This document shows, in pieces, positions 28,148-37,067 of a DNA stretch of 64,000 nt. Where the stretch lies: contig NZ_JACNYL010000003.1 of NCBI RefSeq assembly GCF_014692525.1, forward strand, positions 124,001 to 188,000. Reading direction: 5' to 3'. Below the pieces are notes generated by a model. That model was given only the letters and a program-made list of their open reading frames with translations, was not told the origin of the DNA and ran no database searches. Position 1 is the first letter of the stretch. Each line of letters starts with the position of its first letter. Source of the stretch: Sphingobacterium chuzhouense. GTDB lineage: Bacteria; Bacteroidota; Bacteroidia; Sphingobacteriales; Sphingobacteriaceae. Position numbers and translations under genes: made by a program.

Positions 28148-29104
28148 TTAAACGGCTTTCTTACTTACCGTTCTCTGTTCAACGGTCTTTTTTACTGCTT
28201 TCTTTCCTTTTGCTATGGTTTTCTTCTTCACTGCTTCTTTAGCATCTACCATTTTAGAGGCGGTTTCTTTTGGCGCTGTTTCGGCTACGATACCAGCCGT
28301 TTCTTCAGCTTTGGTAACTAATTGATCTTGCGTAAATACCCAGCACATCTGCGCCAACATAGTCAAAAAATTATACAACAATTCTCCATCCGTGCCCACC
28401 GCACGAAGCAAGAGTGTGTTTTCCGCACATTCGGTAAACCCAAATGAGACATCCTCATACTCCATTGTTAGAATCTCGTCCATCTCCCCCTTCATCAGCT
28501 TCGCGAAAGGGCCACAATAAATAAGGGTAGCTTGGTGTGTATATCCTTCAAAAAACAACAAATCGGACACGGGTTGCTCCTGTGGCAATAAACATTGATT
28601 GTCGGTCACGAGCAATTTACCATCTTGATAAATGCGCGTAATACTATGCAGTTTTCGAAAAGCAAACACCTCGTCCCGATGTACCCTTCCCGCGCTGATA
28701 ATATCACCCCATATCAAGGTAGCACCATCATTAACATGGATAGTATTCACTGTTTTAAAAATAGAATCCTTAAAAGGCGTGACGGGGTGTGGTACATAGT
28801 TGAACACACTGTCTTTATCTAGTAGCACTTTTGTCTCTTGAGAAGCACCCTCTTTCATAGGATGTAATTTATTGAAAGATTGCGTAAAAAGTTTTAAGTG
28901 TGCATTTTCCTTCACGTGTACATCGATTACTAAGGAATCTTTGTCCATAATTCCCGGAGAGGCACTCATGATAATCATCTCCAAATGATCCTGTGCCCGA
29001 GGCGAACCATAATGCGTCAATTTATAAGGTGCATTATGATAACTCTCCTTTAGCCGACTCTGACGCCCGTCTCGCTCTACATTAATCTTGATTATACTAT
29101 CCAT
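28148..29104 (-). CDS. ureD: Urease accessory protein UreD (UreH) with lysine-rich tail
   Basis: Scaffold that binds apo-urease and docks the UreF-UreG complex during nickel insertion. Residues about 1-262 follow the UreD pattern (LTHYGSPRAQDHLEMII, SASPGIMDKDSLVIDVHV). Residues about 265-318 form an extra Ala/Lys/Thr-rich tail (for example EAVKKKTIAKGKKAVKKT) like histone H1-type basic tails, which is not part of the usual family. It follows ureG by 12 bp. The tail could bind nucleic acid or an acidic partner; that is speculation. Confidence 0.88.
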   Translation of the reverse strand: MDSIIKINVERDGRQSRLKESYHNAPYKLTHYGSPRAQDHLEMIIMSASPGIMDKDSLVIDVHVKENAHLKLFTQSFNKLHPMKEGASQETKVLLDKDSVFNYVPHPVTPFKDSIFKTVNTIHVNDGATLIWGDIISAGRVHRDEVFAFRKLHSITRIYQDGKLLVTDNQCLLPQEQPVSDLLFFEGYTHQATLIYCGPFAKLMKGEMDEILTMEYEDVSFGFTECAENTLLLRAVGTDGELLYNFLTMLAQMCWVFTQDQLVTKAEETAGIVAETAPKETASKMVDAKEAVKKKTIAKGKKAVKKTVEQRTVSKKAV

Positions 29105-29116
29105 TTATTCCGGTTA

Positions 29117-29728
29117 TTATTCCTCTAATAAAGCGTTTTTCTTAATCCAGTCCTTGACCTTATCCAAACCTTGCAACGTCATGAGGTTGGTAAAGATGAA
29201 CGGTCTTTCTCCTCTCATCCTTTTCGAGTCACTTTCCATAATGCGCAAATCGGCGTTGACGTAGGGAGCTAAATCTATCTTATTAATCAATAATAAATCC
29301 GAACGTGTAATGCCCGGTCCGCCCTTACGTGGGATTTTTTCACCCTCAGCCACATCAATCACAAAGATGGTTACGTCTGCCAAATCAGGACTAAACGTAG
29401 CCGTAAGGTTATCTCCTCCACTCTCAATGAAGACGATTTGTGTGTCTGGAAATCGCTGTACTAGATCTTCCACAGCTTCAATATTCATAGACGCATCCTC
29501 ACGGATAGCCGTATGGGGACATCCTCCAGTTTCTACACCGGCAATGCGTTCTGCTGGTAATGCCGAATTTTTCTGTAAAAACTGTGCGTCTTCGCGAGTA
29601 TATATATCATTAGTAACAACACAGATGCTGTAATCTGCAGACATCTCTCTTGTCAGTCTTTCAATCAAGGCTGTTTTTCCAGAGCCCACTGGGCCTGCTA
29701 CGCCTATTTTCACATAGTTTCTTTCCAT
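29117..29728 (-). CDS. ureG: Urease accessory GTPase UreG
   Basis: Nickel-dependent SIMIBI GTPase, 203 residues, which drives metal delivery to urease. P-loop [15 protein letters not shown], the invariant metal site [13 protein letters not shown] (CPH motif), [19 protein letters not shown] and the specificity motif NKIDLAPYV are intact. It lies between ureF (8 bp) and ureD (12 bp) in the canonical operon. Normal length. Confidence 0.97.
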   Translation of the reverse strand: MERNYVKIGVAGPVGSGKTALIERLTREMSADYSICVVTNDIYTREDAQFLQKNSALPAERIAGVETGGCPHTAIREDASMNIEAVEDLVQRFPDTQIVFIESGGDNLTATFSPDLADVTIFVIDVAEGEKIPRKGGPGITRSDLLLINKIDLAPYVNADLRIMESDSKRMRGERPFIFTNLMTLQGLDKVKDWIKKNALLEE

Positions 29729-29736
29729 TTTAATGA

Positions 29737-30423
29737 TTAAGAGATATAAATTCTTGTATAAAGTTTTTCATGCTGCATGCAACGGATATCCTGCGCGACA
29801 CAACAGTTTCCTATCATATCCGGATCCATATCTGCCTGCTTATCGACCAGCTCTCTTATTAGCGGCTGTAATTTAAAGAGAATCTTTTGCCCGTCCATTT
29901 GACTAATGGGAACAAGCTTAGCACAATTTGTTACTATCCCGTTTAACGAGTTATAATAAAATGCACTTAAGGCGTCGTCCAAGTTGATATTTTGTGCATG
30001 CGCATACATAGCAAATGCCATCGCGTAATGCCCATGTGCTTCGCCCGCTTGAATCGCTTCCAAATAGGCTTTACAACGTCTTATAGATTGAAAACTTTCC
30101 ACGACTTTTAGAAACCGAACAGCCAACTTTTTACTGGCATCTCTGATTTCATAAGGTGATTTAAGCGATGTAATAAAGTTATCGAGTTCAATCAGTTTTT
30201 GTTTCAACGCTTTCTTCTCACATATTTTCCAGGTTTCATGGAAAAATGCAGCATCATTGTAGAAGAAATTATAGCGCAACATCTTTTCGGCATAGGCTTC
30301 GGTAGACTTGCTATCGTGCACTATCCCTTTGTGGATATAGGTTTCCAAACCGTAGGAATGAGTAAAACTTCCTATGGGGAAAACGGAGTCATTGATTTGC
30401 AGCAACGTCAGTAATGGATTCAT
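29737..30423 (-). CDS. ureF: Urease accessory protein UreF
   Basis: All-helical GTPase-activating/gating partner of UreG. I choose the ATG at 30423 ([20 protein letters not shown]), which leaves 5 bp to ureE; the longer frame from 30471 overlaps ureE by 43 bp and adds a non-conserved basic stretch. The conserved opening [16 protein letters not shown] and the [17 protein letters not shown] region are seen. 228 residues, as usual for the family. Confidence 0.92.
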   Translation of the reverse strand: MNPLLTLLQINDSVFPIGSFTHSYGLETYIHKGIVHDSKSTEAYAEKMLRYNFFYNDAAFFHETWKICEKKALKQKLIELDNFITSLKSPYEIRDASKKLAVRFLKVVESFQSIRRCKAYLEAIQAGEAHGHYAMAFAMYAHAQNINLDDALSAFYYNSLNGIVTNCAKLVPISQMDGQKILFKLQPLIRELVDKQADMDPDMIGNCCVAQDIRCMQHEKLYTRIYIS

Positions 30424-30428
30424 TTGCC

Positions 30429-30917
30429 TTATTTTGCTAGTGTTATTTTGAATTTTGTTTTTCTTGACCACTCATGCATCTTCAGTGTTTGAGTTTGTGG
30501 GATTACGCGCACACTTACCGTAACATCATAGTCGCGGTTTTTCAAGAGCTGATGCACAGGCCATTCATACGCTAAGACAACTTCCGCCTTTTCGTTTATA
30601 TAGATTGGTAAATGGCGGTTGCCTATCTCGAAGCAGACTTTCGCCATTTCCATCTTATCTCTAGGATGAAATATCAAACAAAGGCAGGGTAATATCCTGA
30701 CAGTGATACGTTGTTGCTCACTTTCATACAAAATGTCGCCATCTTTTAACGGTGCGCCACTCAGATTACGAAAACCAATTTCCTGACCACCGACCGTACG
30801 TAGTCTTAAAATACGTTTTTCGGTATCAAACCATTCCAGTTCGACAAGATCAGTAGGTTTTTCTTTCCGTATATCACCTATCCGTATATTACCCGCTATG
30901 CCTTTAGATATAATCAT
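30429..30917 (-). CDS. ureE: Urease accessory metallochaperone UreE
   Basis: Nickel-binding urease chaperone, 162 residues: N-terminal peptide-binding domain (about 1-75) and C-terminal ferredoxin-like metal domain with CFEIGNRHLPIYI near 110. It occupies the normal place between ureC (ATG shares one base with the ureC stop) and ureF. It has no His-rich tail. A second UreE is encoded at 26650-27066; this one is longer and in the canonical position, so I give it the gene name. Confidence 0.92.
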   Translation of the reverse strand: MIISKGIAGNIRIGDIRKEKPTDLVELEWFDTEKRILRLRTVGGQEIGFRNLSGAPLKDGDILYESEQQRITVRILPCLCLIFHPRDKMEMAKVCFEIGNRHLPIYINEKAEVVLAYEWPVHQLLKNRDYDVTVSVRVIPQTQTLKMHEWSRKTKFKITLAK

Positions 30918-32773
30918 TAAAATAAGAAATAACGTTGCGCCATTGGAAGCTCTGCCAACGGTTCACAAGTCGCTAACACACCATCTACTGTTACATCATA
31001 CGTTTCTGGATTAACCTCAATATTCGGCGTTGCATCATTATGTACCATATCCTTCTTCATGACTTTTCGACAACCTTCTACCGGCAGACTTTCTCTAGAT
31101 AATCCCAAAGACTTGATTGTACCGTTATCGATAGAGACTTTCGACACAAAATTGAAAGATGTTTTGGTTTTAGCCTTACCGTAATTACCGAACATCTGAC
31201 GATAGATAATAGGTTGCGGTGTTGGAATAGATGCGTTGGCGTCTCCCATTTTCGAACTAAGGATCATACCTCCTTTGATAATCATTTCCGGCTTTACACC
31301 AAACATTTCTGGTTTCCAAAGCACAAGGTCAGCAAATTTACCCACCTCTACGGAACCGACATATTTGTCGATACCATGTGCTTTTGCCGGATTGATTGTA
31401 AATTTAGAGATATAGCGTTTTACACGGAAATTATCGTTATTGTTGGCTTTATCTTGCTCCAACGGTCCACGCTGTACTTTCATTTTGTGTGCCGTTTGGA
31501 ATGTTCTGGAAATCACCTCACCAACTCGTCCCATCGCCTGGCTGTCCGAGCTCATAATCGAAAAGACTCCCATATCCTGCAAGATATCTTCTGCTGCAAT
31601 GGTTTGTGGACGGATGCGCGAGTCGGCAAAGGCCACATCTTCTTTTACGTTTTTATCTAAATGGTGACAAACCATCAGCATATCTAAATGCTCTTCAGCG
31701 GTGTTAACCGTGAATGGTTTTGTCGGATTTGTCGATGCGGGAAGAATATTCGGATACATCGAAATCTTGATAATATCCGGGGCATGGCCACCACCTGCAC
31801 CTTCGGTGTGGAACGTATGGATTACACGACCATCAATAGCGGCAACTGTGTCTTCCAAAAACCCAGCTTCGTTCAATGTATCGGTGTGGATGGCCACCTG
31901 TACATCGTATTTGTCGGCTACTTTCAAAGCTGCATCAATAGTTGCCGGTGTTGAACCCCAGTCTTCGTGAATTTTCACCCCCAATGCACCAGCCTCAATC
32001 TGCTCCTCGATAGGTTTCGTTGTAGATACATTTCCTTTGCCAAAGAAACCGACATTGATAGGCAAATCTTCAAATGCTTCCAGCATTTTATGGATAAACC
32101 ATTTTCCCGACGTAACTGTCGTTGCATTCGTACCGTCAGCAGGACCTGTACCACCACCGATAAACGTCGTCACGCCGCTATACAATGCTGTTTCGACTTG
32201 TGTAGGACTGATAAAGTGAATATGTGTATCCACACCACCTGCCGTAAGAATATAACCCGCACCACCGTGTACCTCTGTTGATGGTCCGATAACCATGCCC
32301 GGCGTCACGCCGTCCTGTACATCCGGGTTACCTGCCTTACCGACCCCAACGATTTTTCCGTCTTTAATACCTACATCTGCCTTCACAATACCCCAATGGT
32401 CGATGATGATCACATTGTTTATACAAAAATCAAGTACATCTTCGTCGCGCATGGCGCGTGCCGACTGTCCCATACCATCGCGTATTGTCTTACCGCCACC
32501 GAATTTATTTTCTTCGCCATACACCGCGTAATCTTTTTCGATTTCGATCAACAGTTCTGTATCTGCCAGACGTACGCGGTCGCCCGTTGTCGGGCCAAAT
32601 AAAGAAGCATATTTATCTCGTGGTATATACAAAGCACCGTCATCATCATAGTGGATCGACGATTTATCCAAGCCTAATTTTTCGAGACCTAAGGCATTTA
32701 ATTTTGTTGTAGCTACGCCTGCTGTAGCCAATCCAACAATCTTAATCCAGTCTCTTCTATTCCATTCTCCCAT
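30917..32773 (-). CDS. ureC: Urease subunit alpha with N-terminal twin-arginine-like extension
   Basis: Catalytic dinickel subunit that hydrolyses urea to ammonia and carbamate. All metal and catalytic residues are found: H184/H186 (VDTHIHF), carbamylated K267 and H269 (GVKIHEDW), H296 (AIHTDTLNE), H322 ([12 protein letters not shown]), the flap CHHL, and the Asp in SSDSQAMGR. These are exactly 50 higher than the Klebsiella numbers, and the protein is 618 instead of about 567 residues. The extra 50 residues read [20 protein letters not shown] and on, i.e. RR, hydrophobic core, Ala-containing end: a Tat-type signal. The first ATG is also the only one before the conserved core. Follows ureB by 16 bp. 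Confidence 0.96.
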   Translation of the reverse strand: MGEWNRRDWIKIVGLATAGVATTKLNALGLEKLGLDKSSIHYDDDGALYIPRDKYASLFGPTTGDRVRLADTELLIEIEKDYAVYGEENKFGGGKTIRDGMGQSARAMRDEDVLDFCINNVIIIDHWGIVKADVGIKDGKIVGVGKAGNPDVQDGVTPGMVIGPSTEVHGGAGYILTAGGVDTHIHFISPTQVETALYSGVTTFIGGGTGPADGTNATTVTSGKWFIHKMLEAFEDLPINVGFFGKGNVSTTKPIEEQIEAGALGVKIHEDWGSTPATIDAALKVADKYDVQVAIHTDTLNEAGFLEDTVAAIDGRVIHTFHTEGAGGGHAPDIIKISMYPNILPASTNPTKPFTVNTAEEHLDMLMVCHHLDKNVKEDVAFADSRIRPQTIAAEDILQDMGVFSIMSSDSQAMGRVGEVISRTFQTAHKMKVQRGPLEQDKANNNDNFRVKRYISKFTINPAKAHGIDKYVGSVEVGKFADLVLWKPEMFGVKPEMIIKGGMILSSKMGDANASIPTPQPIIYRQMFGNYGKAKTKTSFNFVSKVSIDNGTIKSLGLSRESLPVEGCRKVMKKDMVHNDATPNIEVNPETYDVTVDGVLATCEPLAELPMAQRYFLF

Positions 32774-32789
32774 AATATGTTCTTTTTAA

Positions 32790-33161
32790 TTATTTAGAAG
32801 ATTTAAAGTTTTGTTTTTTCATTTTGTCGATAGCCGAAGCTTTCACTTTCGCACTGGTGTATTTCCCGTTGGTTAAGCCGTTAAAACCGTGGACTTCCTT
32901 GTTTCCGCCGATTTCCACCAAGATGACATTTTTCTTCTCACCGGGTTCAAAACGCACGGCTGTGCTTGCCGGAATATTCAAACGCATGCCAAATGCTTCT
33001 TCTCTATCAAACTCCAAGTCTTTATTCACTTCAAAAAAGTGATAGTGCGATCCTACCTGAATAGGTCTGTCACCTGTATTAGCGACCGATATCGTCTTGG
33101 TCTTGTAGCCAATGTTGGCTTTGATATCGTCATTCTTCAAAAAGTATTCTCCTGGAACCAT
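32790..33161 (-). CDS. ureB: Urease subunit beta
   Basis: Structural beta subunit, 123 residues, opening [18 protein letters not shown] and containing the conserved [15 protein letters not shown] and [16 protein letters not shown]. No signal peptide. It lies between ureA (18 bp) and ureC (16 bp). A basic C-terminal tail ([11 protein letters not shown]) extends slightly past the usual end. If urease alpha is exported by Tat, this subunit would have to travel with it as a folded complex. Confidence 0.96.
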   Translation of the reverse strand: MVPGEYFLKNDDIKANIGYKTKTISVANTGDRPIQVGSHYHFFEVNKDLEFDREEAFGMRLNIPASTAVRFEPGEKKNVILVEIGGNKEVHGFNGLTNGKYTSAKVKASAIDKMKKQNFKSSK

Positions 33162-33179
33162 TTTTTTTGATTTTAAGGG

Positions 33180-33482
33180 TTAACGAATAGGGTTATGTAC
33201 GGTTACTAATTTCGTACCGTCAGGGAAAGTCACCTCAATCTGTACGTCATGTATCATCTCCGGCACACCTTCCATGACTTGTTTTCTTTTTAGAAGTGTA
33301 GTACCGTACTCCATCAACTCGGCAACGGATTTTCCATCGCGTGCGCGCTCCATCAATTCCATACTGATATAAGCAATACATTCAGGGTAATTGAGTTTTA
33401 CCCCTCTTTTAAGCCTCTTAGCTGCAAGTTCGCCAGCTAAATGAAGCATTAATTTTTCGATTTCACGTGGTGTTAAACGCAT
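33180..33482 (-). CDS. ureA: Urease subunit gamma
   Basis: Smallest structural subunit, 100 residues, the usual length. It opens with the conserved [20 protein letters not shown] and includes [12 protein letters not shown] and the end VTVHNPI. First gene of the urease structural set, 42 bp downstream of the porin gene, with which it is probably cotranscribed because the gap has no promoter or hairpin that I can see. No signal peptide. Confidence 0.96.
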   Translation of the reverse strand: MRLTPREIEKLMLHLAGELAAKRLKRGVKLNYPECIAYISMELMERARDGKSVAELMEYGTTLLKRKQVMEGVPEMIHDVQIEVTFPDGTKLVTVHNPIR

Positions 33483-33524
33483 AGTTTTATCGATTTATTT
33501 TATTTAGAAATTCATTTAAAGCTT

Positions 33525-34727
33525 TTATAGTAAAGGGATCGTAAAGTAAGCACCCAGTGCCAATCTATTTAACTGTTGCCGATCCACATTCATTTTATCC
33601 GCATAGGATATGCTGTTGCCGATATAACCTAAATAAAAGCGCATATCTTGATTTCGGAAGGGTTTGTGTTGCAGTGCAGCAAAGTAGGTATAGTTCTGTC
33701 TGAAATCTTTACCCAGCTCCTCATCTTTTGTGCTTCCGGCAGCCTCAACCGCTCCCTTCAAAGCGATTTCCCATTTGTCTGTTAGAAATTGATCATAACG
33801 TAACACGGCAGTTTTATACACAATATCCTTCGCTAATACTCGGCCTGCACCGGTATGATCGTAAAAATCATTGATACCATTGGAGGCAATCAGTGCATGG
33901 TCTACGCCCATGTGTGAATATTGCAGATCCAAGTAAACCATTTGCTTATCGGTTTTATACTTATTTGCTAACGAGATAGCATGATTGGTGTGTTTATCTG
34001 CAAATTGTGAAACGTGATAGGACCATTTGGTATGTATTTTCTGATCAGCAAAAGCGCCAACCCAAGTAAAGTAAGCACCCATTGGTACTTTTGAACGTTG
34101 CAAGTCACCTATAGCGAAGCCATTATTGAGAATATGCTCATTAAAGTTATTGTTGACTGTATTATGCACCTGTACGTGAAAGGAATGATTGGGGTTTATA
34201 TGATAACCTAACTTGGCACCCGTCACAAATAAGTTTAATATACGATCTACGTAATCGGTGAACATAAATTCATAAATCGGATTATTTTCAAATTCATACG
34301 ATCCCACCATTGCGCTTTGCTTACCCACGGTAACATCCCAGTTTCGGTTCTTACCGAATTTGTATTCGATCAACGCGAAGTCTAGTGCCCCCGACCCATT
34401 ATCCAGGGAGTTTGGAGCAAACGGACGATTTAAACGTAGCCGAACTTTATACGATAGATCATCGTTGTAATTTCCATGTAAGTGGAGACGGATTTCCTCC
34501 ATTTTTGCCCGAGTGACAGCATCATCCTTGCCCAAGTTGTCGCCAAGAAGCGCACCTCTGAACAGTACATCAAAATTAAATAATTTAGATTGGTTACGCT
34601 CGTTTTCTGATGTATCCTGAACGGCGGGTGGTTCCACACTAACGGCATCTAAATTTTTATCACCCTCATTCGTATAACCGGCTTTTACTAAAAAGCCTAA
34701 AGCAAAAAACAGAAAAATTTTTTTCAT
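33525..34727 (-). CDS. Porin-like outer-membrane beta-barrel protein (OprO/P-like)
   Basis: A 400-residue protein with a signal peptide (MKKIFLFFALGFLVKAGYT), a short proline-containing linker (to about 45) and an alternating beta-barrel with phrases of the phosphate-selective porin type (RLRLNRPFAPNSLDNGSGAL, WDVTVGKQSAMVGSYEFENN). It ends LGAYFTIPLL. It stands directly in front of ureABC, on the same strand, and has the regulated promoter at 34753-34812. By position it may admit urea or nickel complexes across the outer membrane; the cargo is not determinable from sequence. Confidence 0.7.
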   Translation of the reverse strand: MKKIFLFFALGFLVKAGYTNEGDKNLDAVSVEPPAVQDTSENERNQSKLFNFDVLFRGALLGDNLGKDDAVTRAKMEEIRLHLHGNYNDDLSYKVRLRLNRPFAPNSLDNGSGALDFALIEYKFGKNRNWDVTVGKQSAMVGSYEFENNPIYEFMFTDYVDRILNLFVTGAKLGYHINPNHSFHVQVHNTVNNNFNEHILNNGFAIGDLQRSKVPMGAYFTWVGAFADQKIHTKWSYHVSQFADKHTNHAISLANKYKTDKQMVYLDLQYSHMGVDHALIASNGINDFYDHTGAGRVLAKDIVYKTAVLRYDQFLTDKWEIALKGAVEAAGSTKDEELGKDFRQNYTYFAALQHKPFRNQDMRFYLGYIGNSISYADKMNVDRQQLNRLALGAYFTIPLL

Positions 34728-34752
34728 GAACTGTGATTAAACTTACTTTTCA

Positions 34753-34812
34753 CAAGTATATCACAGTCACATGAGAATCAGATTAATGTGAGATTAAAAC
34801 GAAATTAGAAAA
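34753..34812 (-). promoter_or_regulatory. Predicted two-component-regulated promoter of the porin/urease block
   Basis: The -7 element TATACTTG reads as CAAGTATA at 34753-34760 on the plus strand. After 19 bp come AGATTAATGTG (34780-34790), AGATTAAAACG (34791-34801) and AAATTAGAAAA (34802-34812), each with TTA at positions 4-6. The last repeat abuts the stop codon of the histidine kinase gene. Layout and gap are identical to the promoter at 26365-26424. Confidence 0.7.
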
Positions 34813-36186
34813 TTAAACAGGTATTTCAATAGTTACATTAGTACCCTGGTTTTCAACGGAAGAGATTCTAAGCTTAGCGCCATGTAAATCGAAAATATTT
34901 TTAGCTAAAACGAGACCTAAGCCATTCCCATATATCTGTCCTACATTCGAAGCTCTAAAAAAGGAATCGAAAATATGCGGTTGATCCTGCTGGGGGATAC
35001 CGATGCCGTCGTCGGTAATCTTTACCATAACATTTTTTAAATGACACTCTAATGAGACAGTCACCGTATTGTCTTCACCATATTTACAAGCATTGGATAA
35101 AATATTACTAAATGCGATATAGAACAGATCTGGGTTGACAAATATATTCAGTCGCTGACTTTCTTCCGGGATATTGGAAAAATCCAAACGGATACGGGAT
35201 TCCGGGCTGACCGCCTTTTCGTTACGTTGTACGTCATATAGCAATTCATCTATCCGTATAAGTTGTTTGTTCTCTATTTTCCTATCAAAGCCAGAACGAG
35301 AGAGTAACAAAAGGTTATTGACTATCAACTCCATTTTATTAACCTGCTTTGAAATGGTCTCTACGGAATAATAAGCTTCATGCTGCCTATCCAAACTCTG
35401 TAATGCCAACTCGGCCTCTCCTCCGATAATAGTAAGTGGTGTACGTAACGAATGTGAGGCGTTGCCGATAAAACTTTGCTGGGATTTTACCGAAATATCC
35501 AAGCGGTTCATCATTGAATTAAAATTGGCTATTAGTGTACCTATTTCATCGTTTTCGCTATTAAATTTGTTCTGCAGGCGCATATCGAGGTGGGAAATAT
35601 CAATTTGGGTAAGATCATTGTTAATCGCCTGGATGGGTACCAATAGTTTATTAGCGAAATAAAAAGATAATAAAAAAATGAGTACAACGGCAATCGAGGC
35701 GCCCGACACGACCGTGCGGTCTAACGTACGTTGTTCGTCATGTCCATATTCATCAATTCCTTCAGAAATAACCAACAAATCTTCTTTATGGAGGGAATCA
35801 ACAAAAAACACAGCTATATAAGATGTTTTTCCATGCAGATATTGCGCTTTACCACTCACTATTGCTTCGGTATAAAAAGACTCCGGCATGGGAAGATTAG
35901 GTTTAACCCGTATATTCGTACTATCTTTTACAATCCGCAAGAGATAATCTTTCCCTTCTGATAATTGCGCCAGATATTTGCGCCTTACTTCATAGTATAT
36001 TTGATTGTTATATTCATCATTCTGAACGATATGATTTCCGACGATGGTGGCATTCTCTTCCAATCGATGGTAAAATTTAGTCTGTAAGCTATCACGTGTG
36101 AAATACGAAACATATATGGCAAACGATACAATATAAAATATGGAGATCGTTGTAAACAATAGGATGATTCGAGTCTTAATTTTCAT
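34813..36186 (-). CDS. Two-component sensor histidine kinase
   Basis: Inner-membrane sensor, 457 residues: helix 1 (about 7-28), periplasmic sensor region of about 130 residues (29-158), helix 2 (about 159-178), HAMP, then dimerisation/phosphoacceptor domain with H245 in NASHSLRTPL (Ser instead of the common Glu after His). The ATPase domain has the N box ILSNACKYGED, G1 ITDDGIGIP and G2 YGNGLGLVLAKN. The ATG overlaps the regulator gene by 11 bp. It lies immediately upstream of the porin/urease promoter, so it probably senses a signal tied to nickel or urea; no His-rich loop marks the ligand. Confidence 0.93.
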   Translation of the reverse strand: MKIKTRIILLFTTISIFYIVSFAIYVSYFTRDSLQTKFYHRLEENATIVGNHIVQNDEYNNQIYYEVRRKYLAQLSEGKDYLLRIVKDSTNIRVKPNLPMPESFYTEAIVSGKAQYLHGKTSYIAVFFVDSLHKEDLLVISEGIDEYGHDEQRTLDRTVVSGASIAVVLIFLLSFYFANKLLVPIQAINNDLTQIDISHLDMRLQNKFNSENDEIGTLIANFNSMMNRLDISVKSQQSFIGNASHSLRTPLTIIGGEAELALQSLDRQHEAYYSVETISKQVNKMELIVNNLLLLSRSGFDRKIENKQLIRIDELLYDVQRNEKAVSPESRIRLDFSNIPEESQRLNIFVNPDLFYIAFSNILSNACKYGEDNTVTVSLECHLKNVMVKITDDGIGIPQQDQPHIFDSFFRASNVGQIYGNGLGLVLAKNIFDLHGAKLRISSVENQGTNVTIEIPV

Positions 36187-36856
36187 TTCTCAACACATAG
36201 CCCATACCAATCACGGTATGAATTAATTTCTTTTCAAACGGATGGTCAATTTTTTTTCGCAGATAATTTACATAGACGTCGACAACATTCGTACCCATAT
36301 TGAAATCCATACTCCAAACCTTCTCCAGAATGTCCACCCGCGACAATACTTTATTTTTGTTTACAAGCAGATATTCCAATAAACGATATTCGGTAGCAGT
36401 CAATATAATAGGTATATCGCCACGAACCACCGCCTTACTGTCGCGATCAATAACGAGGTTATCAATAGAAATCGTATTTGGTGTGGAATTTCTGTTGTTT
36501 GCACGACGTGAAAACCTATTGACCCGCGCGCGGAGCTCGTCCAGTTTAAAGGGTTTGGTCAAATAATCGTCTGCATCACGGTTAAATGCTTCGACAATAT
36601 CTTCCGTTTGGTTCAATGCACTGAGAATAAGAATAGGAACCTCTTCATTAGCCATACGGATGTTCTTACATACATCCAAACCGTTCATTCCGGGTAACAT
36701 CACGTCCAATATAATTAAATCATACGCATGACGTCCAGCCATTTTTAATCCTGTAAAACCATCCATAGCTACATTAATATGATGCCCCTCACCTTTTAAC
36801 CCTCTTTCAATCAAAGATATGACAGATGGTTCATCTTCTATTAGAAGTATTTCCAA
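36176..36856 (-). CDS. OmpR/PhoB-family response regulator
   Basis: DNA-binding regulator, 226 residues: receiver domain with phospho-acceptor D51 (ILDVMLPG), acidic pair in IEDEP and K101 (DYLTKPF), followed by a winged-helix output domain (about 130-226, LTATEYRLLEYLLVNKNKVL, NVVDVYVNYLRKKID). Regulators of this class bind 11-bp direct repeats as head-to-tail dimers. Such repeats are found at the two promoters of this island, which I propose as its targets. First gene of the regulator-kinase pair. Confidence 0.95.
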   Translation of the reverse strand: MEILLIEDEPSVISLIERGLKGEGHHINVAMDGFTGLKMAGRHAYDLIILDVMLPGMNGLDVCKNIRMANEEVPILILSALNQTEDIVEAFNRDADDYLTKPFKLDELRARVNRFSRRANNRNSTPNTISIDNLVIDRDSKAVVRGDIPIILTATEYRLLEYLLVNKNKVLSRVDILEKVWSMDFNMGTNVVDVYVNYLRKKIDHPFEKKLIHTVIGMGYVLRNEN

Positions 36857-37030
36857 ACTCCTCCTCCTTTAAATAATATAAGAATTGATCAGCTAAATAT
36901 ACATTTTAGACTTTATGAAGGAGCACCCTTTGATTTCTTTTTTGCATCTTTTTATTTTTTTTACGCTTAGCTTACGAAAAGAATCAAATTGTTACCAAGG
37001 TCTTCCCTCAAAACTAATCATAAAATTCCG

Positions 37031-37038
37031 TACCTTTG
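37031..37038 (+). promoter_or_regulatory. -7 promoter element upstream of fabH
   Basis: TACCTTTG matches the Bacteroidota -7 consensus, 29 bp before the fabH ATG. No good TTTG -33 box is present at the expected distance. Confidence 0.4.
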
Positions 37039-37067
37039 CCGTGTTTTTATTTTGAGAAACTAAAATT

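Noticed and set aside
30424..30471. Longer start for ureF at 30471
   Set aside because: It would overlap ureE by 43 bp and add a basic stretch not seen in UreF; the ATG at 30423 matches the conserved N-terminus.
31214..32712. Multiple plus-strand frames opposite ureC
   Set aside because: ureC is unmistakable on the other strand, with all active-site residues in frame.
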